Shown: piece by piece, positions 7,492 to 16,313 of the stretch
How the letters are laid out: each line of letters begins with the position of its first letter
How positions within the stretch are numbered: position 1 is the stretch's first letter
Assembly (NCBI GenBank): GCA_035494015.1
Contig: DATJHJ010000049.1
Coordinates: forward strand, 1 to 64,000
DNA length: 64,000 nt
From: CADCTB01 sp035494015
Lineage (GTDB): Bacteria; Actinomycetota; Acidimicrobiia; Acidimicrobiales; AC-14
Reading direction: 5' to 3'
Program-made: the position numbers and the translations under genes
Notes under the pieces: generated by a model
Told to the model about the DNA's origin: nothing
The model's input: only the letters and a program-made list of their open reading frames with translations
Database searches by the model: none

Positions 7492-8900
7492 CCCGCGGGG
7501 GGCGCAGCCACCTTCGGGCCCAGCTCGTCGGCGCTGGGGCCGCGGGGGTAGGCGGCCAGCACGCTGACCACCTTGTCCTGCAGGGCGGAGCCGGCGGCCT
7601 CGTTGGGCAGCCCGTTGGCCAGCAGGGCGAAGCTCAGATCCTTGCCCTCGCGGTCGGTGGCGTAGCCGGCCAGCCCGGCCACACCGTTGAGCGACCCCGT
7701 CTTGGCCCGCACCTTGCCCGCCGCCGGGGTGCCGTTGAACCGCTTCCAGAGCGTCCCGTTGCGGCCGGCCTCGGGCAGGCCCTTGGCCAGGTCTCCGGCC
7801 TCGCCCGTGCGGTCGAGCACCCGCTCGAGGGCGGCGCAGCTCATCTTGTCGGTGCGGTCGAGCCCGGAGCCGTCGACGGCCGACAGCTCGGCCGGGGTGA
7901 CCGCGGCCACCTTCTGCAGCTGGGCGGCCTCGGCACTCAGCCCGGCGGTCGTGCTCCCCGGCGTGCCCGGTTGGTAGCTCAGCTCCTTGAGGAGCATCTC
8001 GGCGCCCATGTTGTCGCTCTGCTGGAGGATCTCGGCCACCACGTCGGACAGGGGGGCCGAGGCGATGGAGGTGACAACGGGCGCGCCCGCGGGGGCGGTG
8101 GCGGCCCCGGTCGTGCCCACGGTGACGCCCCGGGCCCGGAGGAGGGTGGCCAGCACGCTGGCCGCGTGGGCCGGCGGCGAGGCGGCGGCGACGGCCGGGT
8201 GGGCGCTGACGAAGGCCTTGTTGACCACGAGGGCCGAGAGGGGGGTGATCTCGAACTCGGCGACGTAGCTCGGGCTCCAGCTCGGCACCAGCCGCTGGCT
8301 GTCGTAGCGGCTCTCGTCGCCGAGGAGCCGGCCGACGCGGCGGATCCCGGTGGCCACCACCTTGTCGGCCAACGCCTCCAGGGACGTGGCCGGCCGCGGC
8401 TGGCCCTGGTACCCGGCGTCGACCGAGAAGTCGGCGGTGGCCAGGAGGGGGTCCCCGCCGCCGACCAGGTACAGGTCGTCGACCCCGCCGTTGGCCGGCG
8501 CCGCTCCCGCCCGGACCTCGGTGGTGAAGTGGCTGTCCGGCCCGAGCTTGGACAGGGCGGCGGCGGCGGTCATGAGCTTGAGCGTCGAGGCGGGGATGAG
8601 CAGCTGGGCGGGCTGGCGGGCGTAGTGCGACCGGCCGCCGCCGGCGTCGCCCACCGCCAGGCACGACGTGTCGCGGGCCCCGCCGAGGGCAGGGTCGGAC
8701 ATGACCCGGTCCAGGTCGGCGCCGAGGTGGGTGTCGGCGACGGTGCGGGCCAGCAGGTCGGGGACCCGCCGCAGGCTGAACACTGGCGCCGCCGGGGTGA
8801 TGGCCGGCGGCGGGGCAGCCGGCGGGGCCTGGGCGGCGGCAACCCCCGGGACGCCGAGCACCGCGACGGCGACAGCGAGGACAGCGGCCCGGAACCTCAT
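7488..8900 (-). CDS. dacB: D-alanyl-D-alanine carboxypeptidase/endopeptidase, PBP4/DacB type
   Basis: Secreted penicillin-binding protein that trims or cuts peptidoglycan cross-links. The ATG at 8900 gives 470 aa with a signal peptide (about residues 1-23, ending VAAAQA). Class C PBP motifs are all visible: SxxK S105-T-L-K108, SxN S295-D-N297, and KTG 400-402. The start overlaps the acyl-CoA synthetase stop by ATGA and the stop overlaps the LON-domain gene, so it is translated within the operon. Two cysteines, C80 and C355, could form a disulfide. The family assignment is firm; endopeptidase versus carboxypeptidase preference is not visible. Confidence 0.92.
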   Translation of the reverse strand: MRFRAAVLAVAVAVLGVPGVAAAQAPPAAPPPAITPAAPVFSLRRVPDLLARTVADTHLGADLDRVMSDPALGGARDTSCLAVGDAGGGRSHYARQPAQLLIPASTLKLMTAAAALSKLGPDSHFTTEVRAGAAPANGGVDDLYLVGGGDPLLATADFSVDAGYQGQPRPATSLEALADKVVATGIRRVGRLLGDESRYDSQRLVPSWSPSYVAEFEITPLSALVVNKAFVSAHPAVAAASPPAHAASVLATLLRARGVTVGTTGAATAPAGAPVVTSIASAPLSDVVAEILQQSDNMGAEMLLKELSYQPGTPGSTTAGLSAEAAQLQKVAAVTPAELSAVDGSGLDRTDKMSCAALERVLDRTGEAGDLAKGLPEAGRNGTLWKRFNGTPAAGKVRAKTGSLNGVAGLAGYATDREGKDLSFALLANGLPNEAAGSALQDKVVSVLAAYPRGPSADELGPKVAAPPAG

Positions 8901-10444
8901 ACCTGCGATGCCAGGCCGTCCCAGTGCTCGGCCCGGAGCACCCGCTTGAGCAGCTTGCCGCTCTCGGTGCGGGGCAGCTCGGCCCGCACGTCCCAGGACC
9001 GGGGCCGCTTGAACCCGGCCAGGCGTTCGGCCACGAAGGCGTCGAGCGCGGCGGGGTCGAGCTCCCGACCCGGCTTGGCGACCACGACGGCGTGGACCCG
9101 CTCGCCCCACTCCTCGTCGGGGATCCCGATCACGGCCACGTCGGCCACGTCGGGGTGGGCGTGGAGGATCCCCTCGACCTCGGCCGGGTAGACGTTCATC
9201 CCCCCGGTGATGACCAGGTCGATCTTGCGGTCGCAGATGTGCAGGTAGCCCTCGTCGTCCAGCCAGGCCACGTCGCCGACCGATTTCCAGCCCTCGTCGC
9301 CCGGCAGCTCCGGCATCTGCTCGGCCATCCGGTGGTAGCCGTCGATGGCCAAGGCGGTGCGCACGAACAGCTCGCCGGCCACGCCGGGCGGCAGCTCACC
9401 GCCGTCGTCGCCCACCACCTTCAGCTCGATCCCGCCGTAGGCCCGCCCGCACGACCCCGGCTTGCGCAGCTGGTCCTCGGGGGCCAGGACGGTGACGATC
9501 CCCAGCTCGGTCGAGCCGTAGACCTCGTACAGGAAGCCGTCGCCCAGGCGGGCGACCACCTCCTGCTTGAGGGGGTAGGGCACGGGCGCGGCGTTGGCGA
9601 TCACGGTTCGTAGCGATGACAGGTCGGCGGCAGCCAGGACGTCGTCGGGCAGGGAGACGATGCGCTTGAGGTGGGTCGGGGTGACGAAGGCCGACGTCAC
9701 CCGATGCCGGCCCACCAGGCGGACCCACTCGGCGGGGTCGAAGGACCGCATGACCACCAGGGTCCCGCCGGTGATGTGGGTGAGCAGGGCGAACGCGTTC
9801 GGGCCGGCGTGGTAGAGCGGGCCGGTGACCAGGTGCACCTCGGCCGAGCCGAACTTCAGCTCGGCCATCATGGCCCCGAGCAGGGCCCGGTCCGACCGGC
9901 TGCGGATGGCCCCTTTTGGCCGGCCCGTCGTCCCCGACGTGTACATCATCGCCGTGCCGTAGTCGGGCGGGGGCGGGGGCTCGTCGGGCGAGCCGCGCCC
10001 GGCCACGTCGTCCCAGGACAGGAACCCGGCGGGCGCCGGGCCCCGGAAGGCGACGGCGTGGCGCAGCGCCGGCAGCCGGGGCAGTAGCCCGGCGATGGTG
10101 GGCGCGTAGGCGGCATCGACCACAACCACGGCCGCCTCGCTGTCCGACAGCACGTGGTGGCACTCCTCGGCCGTGAACCGGTACGGCAGGGGCACGGCGA
10201 CGAGGCCGAGCTTGCGGCAGGCGTGCATGAACACCACGACCTGGGTGCTGTTCGGCCCGCACCACACGCCGACCTCGCCGGCCCGTACGCCGAGGGCGGC
10301 CAGCCCGCTGGCCACCCGGTTGATCGCGGCGTTCATCTCGGCCCGGGTGGTCGTCACGCCGTCCTCGACGACCGCCGGGAACTCCCCGTCGGCGGCAGCC
10401 CAGGCGGCGACGGGGTCGGCGGGGGCCTCGGGCACGAGACGCAT
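8897..10444 (-). CDS. Acyl-CoA synthetase (ANL superfamily)
   Basis: 515 residues from ATG 10444. It activates a carboxylic acid as acyl-AMP and then acyl-CoA. Motifs: P-loop MMYTSGTTGRPKGA, YGSTELG, the GWKSVGDVAWLDDEGYLHICDR hinge region, and the C-terminal catalytic lysine region RTESGKLLKRVL. The substrate (fatty, aromatic or bile-type acid) cannot be read from sequence. It is the promoter-proximal gene of the minus-strand run and is divergent from the double ABC exporter, with only 48 bases between the starts. Confidence 0.88.
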   Translation of the reverse strand: MRLVPEAPADPVAAWAAADGEFPAVVEDGVTTTRAEMNAAINRVASGLAALGVRAGEVGVWCGPNSTQVVVFMHACRKLGLVAVPLPYRFTAEECHHVLSDSEAAVVVVDAAYAPTIAGLLPRLPALRHAVAFRGPAPAGFLSWDDVAGRGSPDEPPPPPDYGTAMMYTSGTTGRPKGAIRSRSDRALLGAMMAELKFGSAEVHLVTGPLYHAGPNAFALLTHITGGTLVVMRSFDPAEWVRLVGRHRVTSAFVTPTHLKRIVSLPDDVLAAADLSSLRTVIANAAPVPYPLKQEVVARLGDGFLYEVYGSTELGIVTVLAPEDQLRKPGSCGRAYGGIELKVVGDDGGELPPGVAGELFVRTALAIDGYHRMAEQMPELPGDEGWKSVGDVAWLDDEGYLHICDRKIDLVITGGMNVYPAEVEGILHAHPDVADVAVIGIPDEEWGERVHAVVVAKPGRELDPAALDAFVAERLAGFKRPRSWDVRAELPRTESGKLLKRVLRAEHWDGLASQV

Positions 10445-10492
10445 GGTAATTGTCGGGCCGGTAGCCGCCGGGGTCACCGTACGCTCGCGGCC

Positions 10493-13400
10493 ATGTCCGA
10501 GGGCTGGATCCGCCGGCTGTGGCCGTACCTCATGGCCCACCGTGGCGACGTCGTCCTGTCCTTCGGCGCCGCCTTCGCCGGCCTGGCCGTGTCCGCGTTC
10601 ACCCCCGTCGTCCAGAAGGTCATCATCGACGACGTCATCCTCGGCCACCGGCGCCCACTGGCCCCCTGGCTGGCCCTGCTCATCGTCGCCGGGCTGTTCC
10701 GGTTCGGCGTGGCCCATGTCCGCCGCTACGTGGGCGGCCGGGTGGCGCTGAGCGTCCAGTTCGACCTGCGCAACGCCATCTACGAACGCCTGCAGCGCCT
10801 CGACTTCGCCCGTCACGACGACTTCGCCACCGGCCAGATCGTCTCCCGGGCCGGATCCGACGTGGGCCTCATCCAGACCCTGCTCTCCTTCCTCCCCCTG
10901 GCCAGCGGCGGGGTGGTCATGGTCGCCATCTCCCTGGTGATCATGGCCGTCCTGTCCCCGCTGCTGACCCTGGTCAGCCTGGTGGTGGTCCCGGCGATCA
11001 TGCTCGTCGCCGTCCGCCTCCGGGGGACGGTCTTCCCGGCCTCCTGGGACGCGCAGCAGCGGGCCGCCGAGGTAGCGGGCGTGGTCGACGAGGCGGTGTC
11101 GGGCGTGCGGGTGGTCAAGGGTTTCGGCCAGGAATCCCGCGAGCTGGCCCGCCTGGCCGAGGCGTCCGAGGACCTGTTCGGCTCCCGCATGCGGGCGGTG
11201 CGCATCCAGGCCCGCTACGACGCCGCCCTCCAGGCCCTGCCCGCCCTCGGCCAGGTCGCCGTCCTGGCCTTCGGGGGCTGGCTGGCCCTCAACGGCCACA
11301 TCAGCCTGGGGACCTTCCTGGCCTTCTCGACCTACCTGTTCCAGCTGGTGGGCCCGGTGCGCATGCTCTCGGTCCTGACCGTCGTGGCCCAGCAGGCCCG
11401 GGCCGGGGCCGAGCGCATCTTCGAGCTGCTCGACTCCACCCCGGTCGTCGTCGAGCGACCGGATGCCGCCGACCTGCCCCCGGTCACCGGCGAGGTCGCC
11501 TTCGAAGACGTCACCTTCGGGTACCTGCGCTCGGAACCCGTCCTCGACGGGTTCTCACTCACCGTGCGACCGGGCGAGACCCTGGCCCTGGTCGGCCCGT
11601 CGGGGTCGGGGAAGTCGACCGTGTCCCTCCTGCTCCCCCGCTTCTACGAGGTCCAGTCCGGTGCGGTGCGCATCGACGGGGTCGACGTCCGCGACGTCAC
11701 CCTGGACTCGCTCCGGCGGCAGATCGGCGTGGTGTTCGAGGAGTCGTTCCTGTTCTCCGAGTCGGTCCGGGTCAACATCGCCTACGGGCGGCCGGACGCC
11801 ACCGACGAGGAGGTGGTCGCCGCCGCCCGGGCCGCCGAGGCCGACGGGTTCATCGCCGCCCTCCCCGACGGCTACGAGACCCTGCTCGGCGAGGGCGGGC
11901 TCAGCCTCTCGGGCGGCCAGCGCCAGCGACTGGCCCTGGCCCGGGCCCTGCTCACCGATCCCCGGATCCTGGTCCTCGATGACGCCACGTCGGCCATCGA
12001 CGCCCGCATCGAGGAGGAGATCCACACCACCCTCCGCCGCCTGATGCAGGGCCGGACCACCCTGCTGGTCGCCCACCGCCGGTCGACCCTGCGCCTGGCC
12101 GACCGCATCGCGGTGATCGACGAGGGCCGCGTGGTCGACACCGGCACGCACGACGAGCTGTTGGCCCGCTGCCGCCTCTACCGCCTGCTGCTCGCCGGCC
12201 CCGGCACGAGCATCGACGACGCCGCCGAGGACGAGGACGAGGACGCCGACGAGAGCGACGTCCGGGTCGACGGGGTCACCGCCGGGGCGTGGGGCAACGG
12301 GAGCCGGCCCGCCATCCGGGCCCGGCTCGACACCCTCGGGGCCGACAGCTGGGCGGGCGCCGGCGGGCGCGGCGGCGGCCGGGGCGGGAGCGGCGCCTTC
12401 GGCCCGGCGGTGGCCACCCCCGAGCTGCTGGCCGCGGTCGACGCCCTGCCCCCACCGGTGGACCGGCCCGAGGTCGACGTCGACCGTGAGGCCGAGCCCG
12501 ACCCGGACTTCACCCTCGGGGGGTTCCTGCGCCCCTACCGCCTGCCCCTGGCCCTCGGCCTGGCCCTCGTCGTGCTCGACGCCCTGGCCGCGCTGGCCGG
12601 GCCCGCCCTGGTTCGCGCCGGGCTGGACCGGGGCGTGGTCGCGCACTCCGAGGGGGCGCTGTGGACCGTGACCGGCCTGTTCCTCGCCATGGTGCTGGCC
12701 GACTGGGTCGTGGTGTGGGCCCAGCAGCGGTACACGGGCCGGACCGCCGAGCGGCTGCTGTTCGCCCTGCGCATCCGCATCTTCGCCCACCTCCAACGCT
12801 TGGGCATCGACTTCTACGAGCGGGAGATGGCGGGCCGGATCATGACCCGCATGACGACGGATGTGGAGTCCCTGTCGACCCTGCTGCAGAACGGGCTCAT
12901 CAACGCCATCGTCAGCATCCTCACCCTGGTCGGCGTGGCCCTGGTCCTGCTGACGATGAACCCGGCCTTGTCGCTCGCCACATACTCGGTCCTGGTCCCC
13001 CTGGTGGTGGCCACCGTGGCCTTCCGGCGGCTGTCGAGCCGGGCCTACGGGACGGCCCGGGAGCGGATCGCCACTGTCAACGCCAACCTGCAGGAGAGCG
13101 TGTCCGGGGTCCGGGTGGCCCAGGCCTACGGCCGCCAGGACCGCAACATCGACGACTTCCGCAGGGTCTCCCAAGGCCACCTGGACGCCCGCATCCGGGC
13201 CCAGCGCCTGGTCGCCACCTACTTCCCGTTCGTCGAGATGCTGTCCGAGCTGGCCGCCGCCGTCGTCCTGGGAGTCGGCGCCCACCTGATCTCCGGCGGA
13301 GGGCTCACCTCCGGGGAGCTGATCGCCTTCCTGCTGTACCTCAACCTGCTGTTCGCCCCCATCCAGCAGCTGTCCCAGGTGTTCGACACCTACCAGCAGG

Positions 13401-14239
13401 CCCGGGCGTCGCTGGCCCAGATCGGCGCCCTCCTGGCCACCGCGCCATCGGTGACCGAACCGGCATCGCCGGTGGACCCCGGGCGCCTGCAGGGCGCGGT
13501 CCGCTTCGCCGGCGTCCACTTCCGGTACCCGACGAGCGCGACCGAGGCCCTGTCCGGTGTCGACCTCGACATCGCCCCCGGTGAGTCGGTGGCCCTGGTC
13601 GGCGAGACCGGGGCGGGCAAGTCGACCGTCCTCAAGCTCCTGGCCCGCTTCTACGACCCGACCGAGGGGGCCGTCCTCGTCGACGGCCACGACCTGCGCT
13701 CCCTGGACGCCGGCGCCTTCCGCCGCCAGCTCGGCTACGTGCCCCAGGAGGCGTTCCTGTTCTCGGGGACGGTGCGGGACAACATCGCCTACGGGCGACC
13801 GGACGCCACCGACGCCGAGGTCGAAGCGGCGGCCCGAGCGGTGGGCGCCCACCCCTTCATCGCCGCCCTGCCCGGCGGGTACCTGCAGCCGGTGACCGAG
13901 CGCGGGCGGTCGCTCTCGTCGGGCCAGCGCCAGCTCATCGCCCTGGCCCGGGCCCGCCTGGTCGACCCCGCCATCCTGCTGCTCGACGAGGCCACCTCCA
14001 CCCTGGACCTGGCCAGCGAGGCCCGGGTCATCCGGGCCATGGGCGTCGTCGCCCAGGGCCGGACGACGCTCGTCATCGCCCACCGGTTACAGACGGCCAT
14101 GGGCGCCGACCGGGTCGTCGTGATCGACGACGGGCGGGTGGCGGAGCAGGGCACCCACGACGAGCTGCTGGCCCGCGGCGGCCGTTACGCGGCCATGTGG
14201 CAGGCCTTCGAAGGCGGCCCGGCCCTGACCGGCCGCTAA
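10493..14239 (+). CDS. Single-chain double ABC exporter with one degenerate ATP site
   Basis: 1248 residues holding two complete half-exporters (transmembrane domain + ATPase) in tandem. They are joined by an acidic then Gly-rich linker (about residues 575-665). NBD1: Walker A at 368 (GPSGSGKST), Q-loop Gln replaced by E416 (VVFEES), signature LSGGQ at 472, Walker B ending D496-D497 with Asp instead of the catalytic Glu. NBD2: Walker A at 1037, Q1085, signature LSSGQ at 1141, Walker B D1165-E1166. So one composite site is degenerate, as in heterodimeric exporters such as TM287/288 and BmrCD, but here in one chain. Substrate unknown (drug or lipid likely). ATG chosen at 10493 (MSEGWIRRLWPYL). 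Confidence 0.92.
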   Translation: MSEGWIRRLWPYLMAHRGDVVLSFGAAFAGLAVSAFTPVVQKVIIDDVILGHRRPLAPWLALLIVAGLFRFGVAHVRRYVGGRVALSVQFDLRNAIYERLQRLDFARHDDFATGQIVSRAGSDVGLIQTLLSFLPLASGGVVMVAISLVIMAVLSPLLTLVSLVVVPAIMLVAVRLRGTVFPASWDAQQRAAEVAGVVDEAVSGVRVVKGFGQESRELARLAEASEDLFGSRMRAVRIQARYDAALQALPALGQVAVLAFGGWLALNGHISLGTFLAFSTYLFQLVGPVRMLSVLTVVAQQARAGAERIFELLDSTPVVVERPDAADLPPVTGEVAFEDVTFGYLRSEPVLDGFSLTVRPGETLALVGPSGSGKSTVSLLLPRFYEVQSGAVRIDGVDVRDVTLDSLRRQIGVVFEESFLFSESVRVNIAYGRPDATDEEVVAAARAAEADGFIAALPDGYETLLGEGGLSLSGGQRQRLALARALLTDPRILVLDDATSAIDARIEEEIHTTLRRLMQGRTTLLVAHRRSTLRLADRIAVIDEGRVVDTGTHDELLARCRLYRLLLAGPGTSIDDAAEDEDEDADESDVRVDGVTAGAWGNGSRPAIRARLDTLGADSWAGAGGRGGGRGGSGAFGPAVATPELLAAVDALPPPVDRPEVDVDREAEPDPDFTLGGFLRPYRLPLALGLALVVLDALAALAGPALVRAGLDRGVVAHSEGALWTVTGLFLAMVLADWVVVWAQQRYTGRTAERLLFALRIRIFAHLQRLGIDFYEREMAGRIMTRMTTDVESLSTLLQNGLINAIVSILTLVGVALVLLTMNPALSLATYSVLVPLVVATVAFRRLSSRAYGTARERIATVNANLQESVSGVRVAQAYGRQDRNIDDFRRVSQGHLDARIRAQRLVATYFPFVEMLSELAAAVVLGVGAHLISGGGLTSGELIAFLLYLNLLFAPIQQLSQVFDTYQQARASLAQIGALLATAPSVTEPASPVDPGRLQGAVRFAGVHFRYPTSATEALSGVDLDIAPGESVALVGETGAGKSTVLKLLARFYDPTEGAVLVDGHDLRSLDAGAFRRQLGYVPQEAFLFSGTVRDNIAYGRPDATDAEVEAAARAVGAHPFIAALPGGYLQPVTERGRSLSSGQRQLIALARARLVDPAILLLDEATSTLDLASEARVIRAMGVVAQGRTTLVIAHRLQTAMGADRVVVIDDGRVAEQGTHDELLARGGRYAAMWQAFEGGPALTGR

Positions 14240-14280
14240 ACGGCCACTGATCCGCTACCGCCAGCACGCGGTGACCGAGG

Positions 14281-14487
14281 TCACCGCCAGCGACGACGAC
14301 CAGGCAGCAGGGCCAGCACGATGGCGGCCAGGCACAGCAGCCCGACGAGCACGGAGACGGCGGCGGCGACGACGAGGCCGAAGACCAGCAGGACGATCGG
14401 CACGACGACCACCAGGGCGATCACGAGGCCCACCGCGCTGAGCAGGCGGGACCGGGTCCCGAGCATGGTTCTCGTCAGGTCGGACAC
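14281..14487 (-). CDS. Small membrane protein, 68 aa
   Basis: Almost entirely hydrophobic: two predicted helices (about residues 18-38 and 40-62) with a basic end (LPGRRRWR). GTG at 14487 or ATG at 14466 could start it. It is convergent with the ABC exporter, 41 bases apart. No family recognised; the composition and the Arg-rich cytoplasmic end support a real membrane protein. Confidence 0.5.
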   Translation of the reverse strand: MSDLTRTMLGTRSRLLSAVGLVIALVVVVPIVLLVFGLVVAAAVSVLVGLLCLAAIVLALLPGRRRWR

Positions 14488-14533
14488 GGCTCGGCCATCG
14501 TCCGCCTCGGGGACGTGACTGTCAAGGAAGCGG

Positions 14534-15055
14534 TCAGGCCAGCGCCGCGACCGTGAACGCCCCGTGGTCGGCGACGATCCGCACGCCTGTGCCCTTGGCC
14601 ATCGGCGGGATGAGCTGACCCGTGAGACCGAGGACGGCCGCCTCGTTGGTCGGGCTGTGGCCGACGACGATTGCCGCCCCGCCGTCGTGGAGGCCGGCGA
14701 ACACCCGCTCCAGCGCCGCGCCCAGGGCCGCGGCCTCGGCGGCCACGAAGCCGGGATCGAGGGCGCGGACCGCGGCCAGATCCTCGGCCCCGGCCTGGCC
14801 GATCAGCTCGATCCACCGGGCCTCGTGCGCCGACCGCAGGCCAGGATCCACGTGCACCCCGCCCGCCACCGGCTTGCCGTGCCCGGCGAGCAGGCAGGCG
14901 ACGGCCTGCGTGGCCCGCTGGGCACCGCTGGACACGGCCACCTGGTACGGCCCGGCGAGCTCCTTGCCCGCCTTGACCGCCGCCTTGACCCCCTCGGGGG
15001 TGAGCACGTCGCCGTCGTTCGGGAAGTGCCGCCGCAGCTCGATCGTCTTGGCCAT
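14534..15055 (-). CDS. Histidine phosphatase superfamily protein
   Basis: 173 residues. The start MAKTIELRRHFPNDGD carries the RH of the RHG active site (the Gly is replaced by Phe). SSGAQRATQ supplies the second arginine and VVGHSPTNEA the second histidine. Small single-domain members act on phosphohistidine, sugar phosphates or nucleotides; no specificity is visible. It sits alone between a small membrane protein and a divergent secreted protease. Confidence 0.75.
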   Translation of the reverse strand: MAKTIELRRHFPNDGDVLTPEGVKAAVKAGKELAGPYQVAVSSGAQRATQAVACLLAGHGKPVAGGVHVDPGLRSAHEARWIELIGQAGAEDLAAVRALDPGFVAAEAAALGAALERVFAGLHDGGAAIVVGHSPTNEAAVLGLTGQLIPPMAKGTGVRIVADHGAFTVAALA

Positions 15056-15118
15056 GTCGTAGGACGCTATCGACCGGTACGCTGAGGATCACTCGTTCTC
15101 GGTGGGAGGGAGCCCCGG

Positions 15119-15910
15119 ATGCGAAGACTGAGCGGCGCGGTGATCGTCGTCATGGCCATCCTGCTCGGCGGCCCGTCGGCCCTGGCCATCACCAACGGCC
15201 AAACGGACGCCGGCCGTCACCCCGAGGTCGGCGCCCTGGTGGGCTTCTTCGCCCCCGCCGGCACCTCCATCGCCTACTGCTCGGGCACACTGATCTCGCC
15301 CACCGTCTTCCTCACCGCGGCCCACTGCGGGTTCCTGGCCACGCCGAGCGTCCAGGTGACCTTCGACGAAATCTACACGCCGTCATCGACCACGTACACC
15401 GGGACGTTCTACGCCGACCCGGACTACAAGCCCGGCGACAACGCCCAGAGCGCCAACAACCCGGACATCGCCGTGGTCGTGTTCAACAAGCCCATCAGGG
15501 GCGTCACCCCGGCCCAGCTCCCGGCCGCCGGCCTGCTCGACCAGATGCAGGCAGCCGGCACGCTGAACCAGCAGACCCCGTTCACCTCGGTGGGCTACGG
15601 GGACAGCGCGTTCACCAACGGGCCCGGCGGGCAGACCACCACCCACCTCCAAGCCCGCAACTTCGCCGTCGGGCTGTTCAACTCGCTGACCACCGCCTAC
15701 TTGCACCTGACCCAGAACTCGGGGAACGGAGGAACCTGCAACGGTGACTCGGGCGGCCCGAACTTCCTCGGTGCCGGCGCGACTGAGACCTCGACCATCG
15801 CCGCCGTCACCGTCACCGGCGACACGTACTGCAAGTCCACGAACGTGGACTACCGCCTCGACACCGCGCAGGCCCGGGACTTCCTCGGCCAGTACGTCAC
15901 CCTGCCGTAG
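15119..15910 (+). CDS. Secreted trypsin-like serine protease (S1)
   Basis: 263 residues with a signal peptide (about 1-23, ending SALA). No long propeptide: the mature start ITNGQTDAGRHPEVGALV resembles the IVGG-type activated N-terminus. Triad H69 (LTAAHC), D116 (NNPDIAVV) and S211 (CNGDSGGP); cysteines at 54/70 and 207/237 fit the usual disulfides. ATG at 15119 follows GGAGG with suitable spacing. It probably degrades extracellular protein; specificity not assigned. Confidence 0.9.
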   Translation: MRRLSGAVIVVMAILLGGPSALAITNGQTDAGRHPEVGALVGFFAPAGTSIAYCSGTLISPTVFLTAAHCGFLATPSVQVTFDEIYTPSSTTYTGTFYADPDYKPGDNAQSANNPDIAVVVFNKPIRGVTPAQLPAAGLLDQMQAAGTLNQQTPFTSVGYGDSAFTNGPGGQTTTHLQARNFAVGLFNSLTTAYLHLTQNSGNGGTCNGDSGGPNFLGAGATETSTIAAVTVTGDTYCKSTNVDYRLDTAQARDFLGQYVTLP

Positions 15911-15994
15911 CGCGGCGCTCAAGCGCTGGCGGCGATCGGCCGACACCTACCCGCACGGTGCCGGGTGGCGCCGGCAGAGCCACGGGAGGTGCGC

Positions 15995-16297
15995 GTGCAA
16001 GGACAGGTTGCCGATCGCCTGATCGTCCAGGGCACTCACGGACAGGGTCCACGAACCGGCGAGATCATCGAAGTCGTCGCCGGCCACGACGCAGTGCGCT
16101 ACAGGGTCCGCTGGGCCGACGGGCACGAGAGCGTCTTCTCGCCCGGGCCGGGCGTGACCATCGACCCCGGCGCGAGGATCGAGGCCGAGTGGGAGGCCCG
16201 GGTCGCCGCCGTCCACACCCGCTGCGCGGCCTGGCGCCGGGGCGTGACCGCAGGGGTCGGCCACGAAGCTTCCATGGCCCAGGCCAAGCTGGCCTGA
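15995..16297 (+). CDS. DUF1918 protein
   Basis: 100 residues. The N-terminal half (VADRLIVQGTHGQGPRTGEI ... YRVRWADGHESVFSPGPG) is a clear DUF1918 domain, a small SH3-like barrel common in actinobacteria. The C-terminal half is helical. I start it at the GTG at 15995 because GGGAGG lies five bases upstream; an upstream in-frame GTG at 15965 is the alternative. Function unknown. Confidence 0.8.
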   Translation: MQGQVADRLIVQGTHGQGPRTGEIIEVVAGHDAVRYRVRWADGHESVFSPGPGVTIDPGARIEAEWEARVAAVHTRCAAWRRGVTAGVGHEASMAQAKLA

Positions 16298-16313
16298 GGG
16301 CGACCCCCCGACG

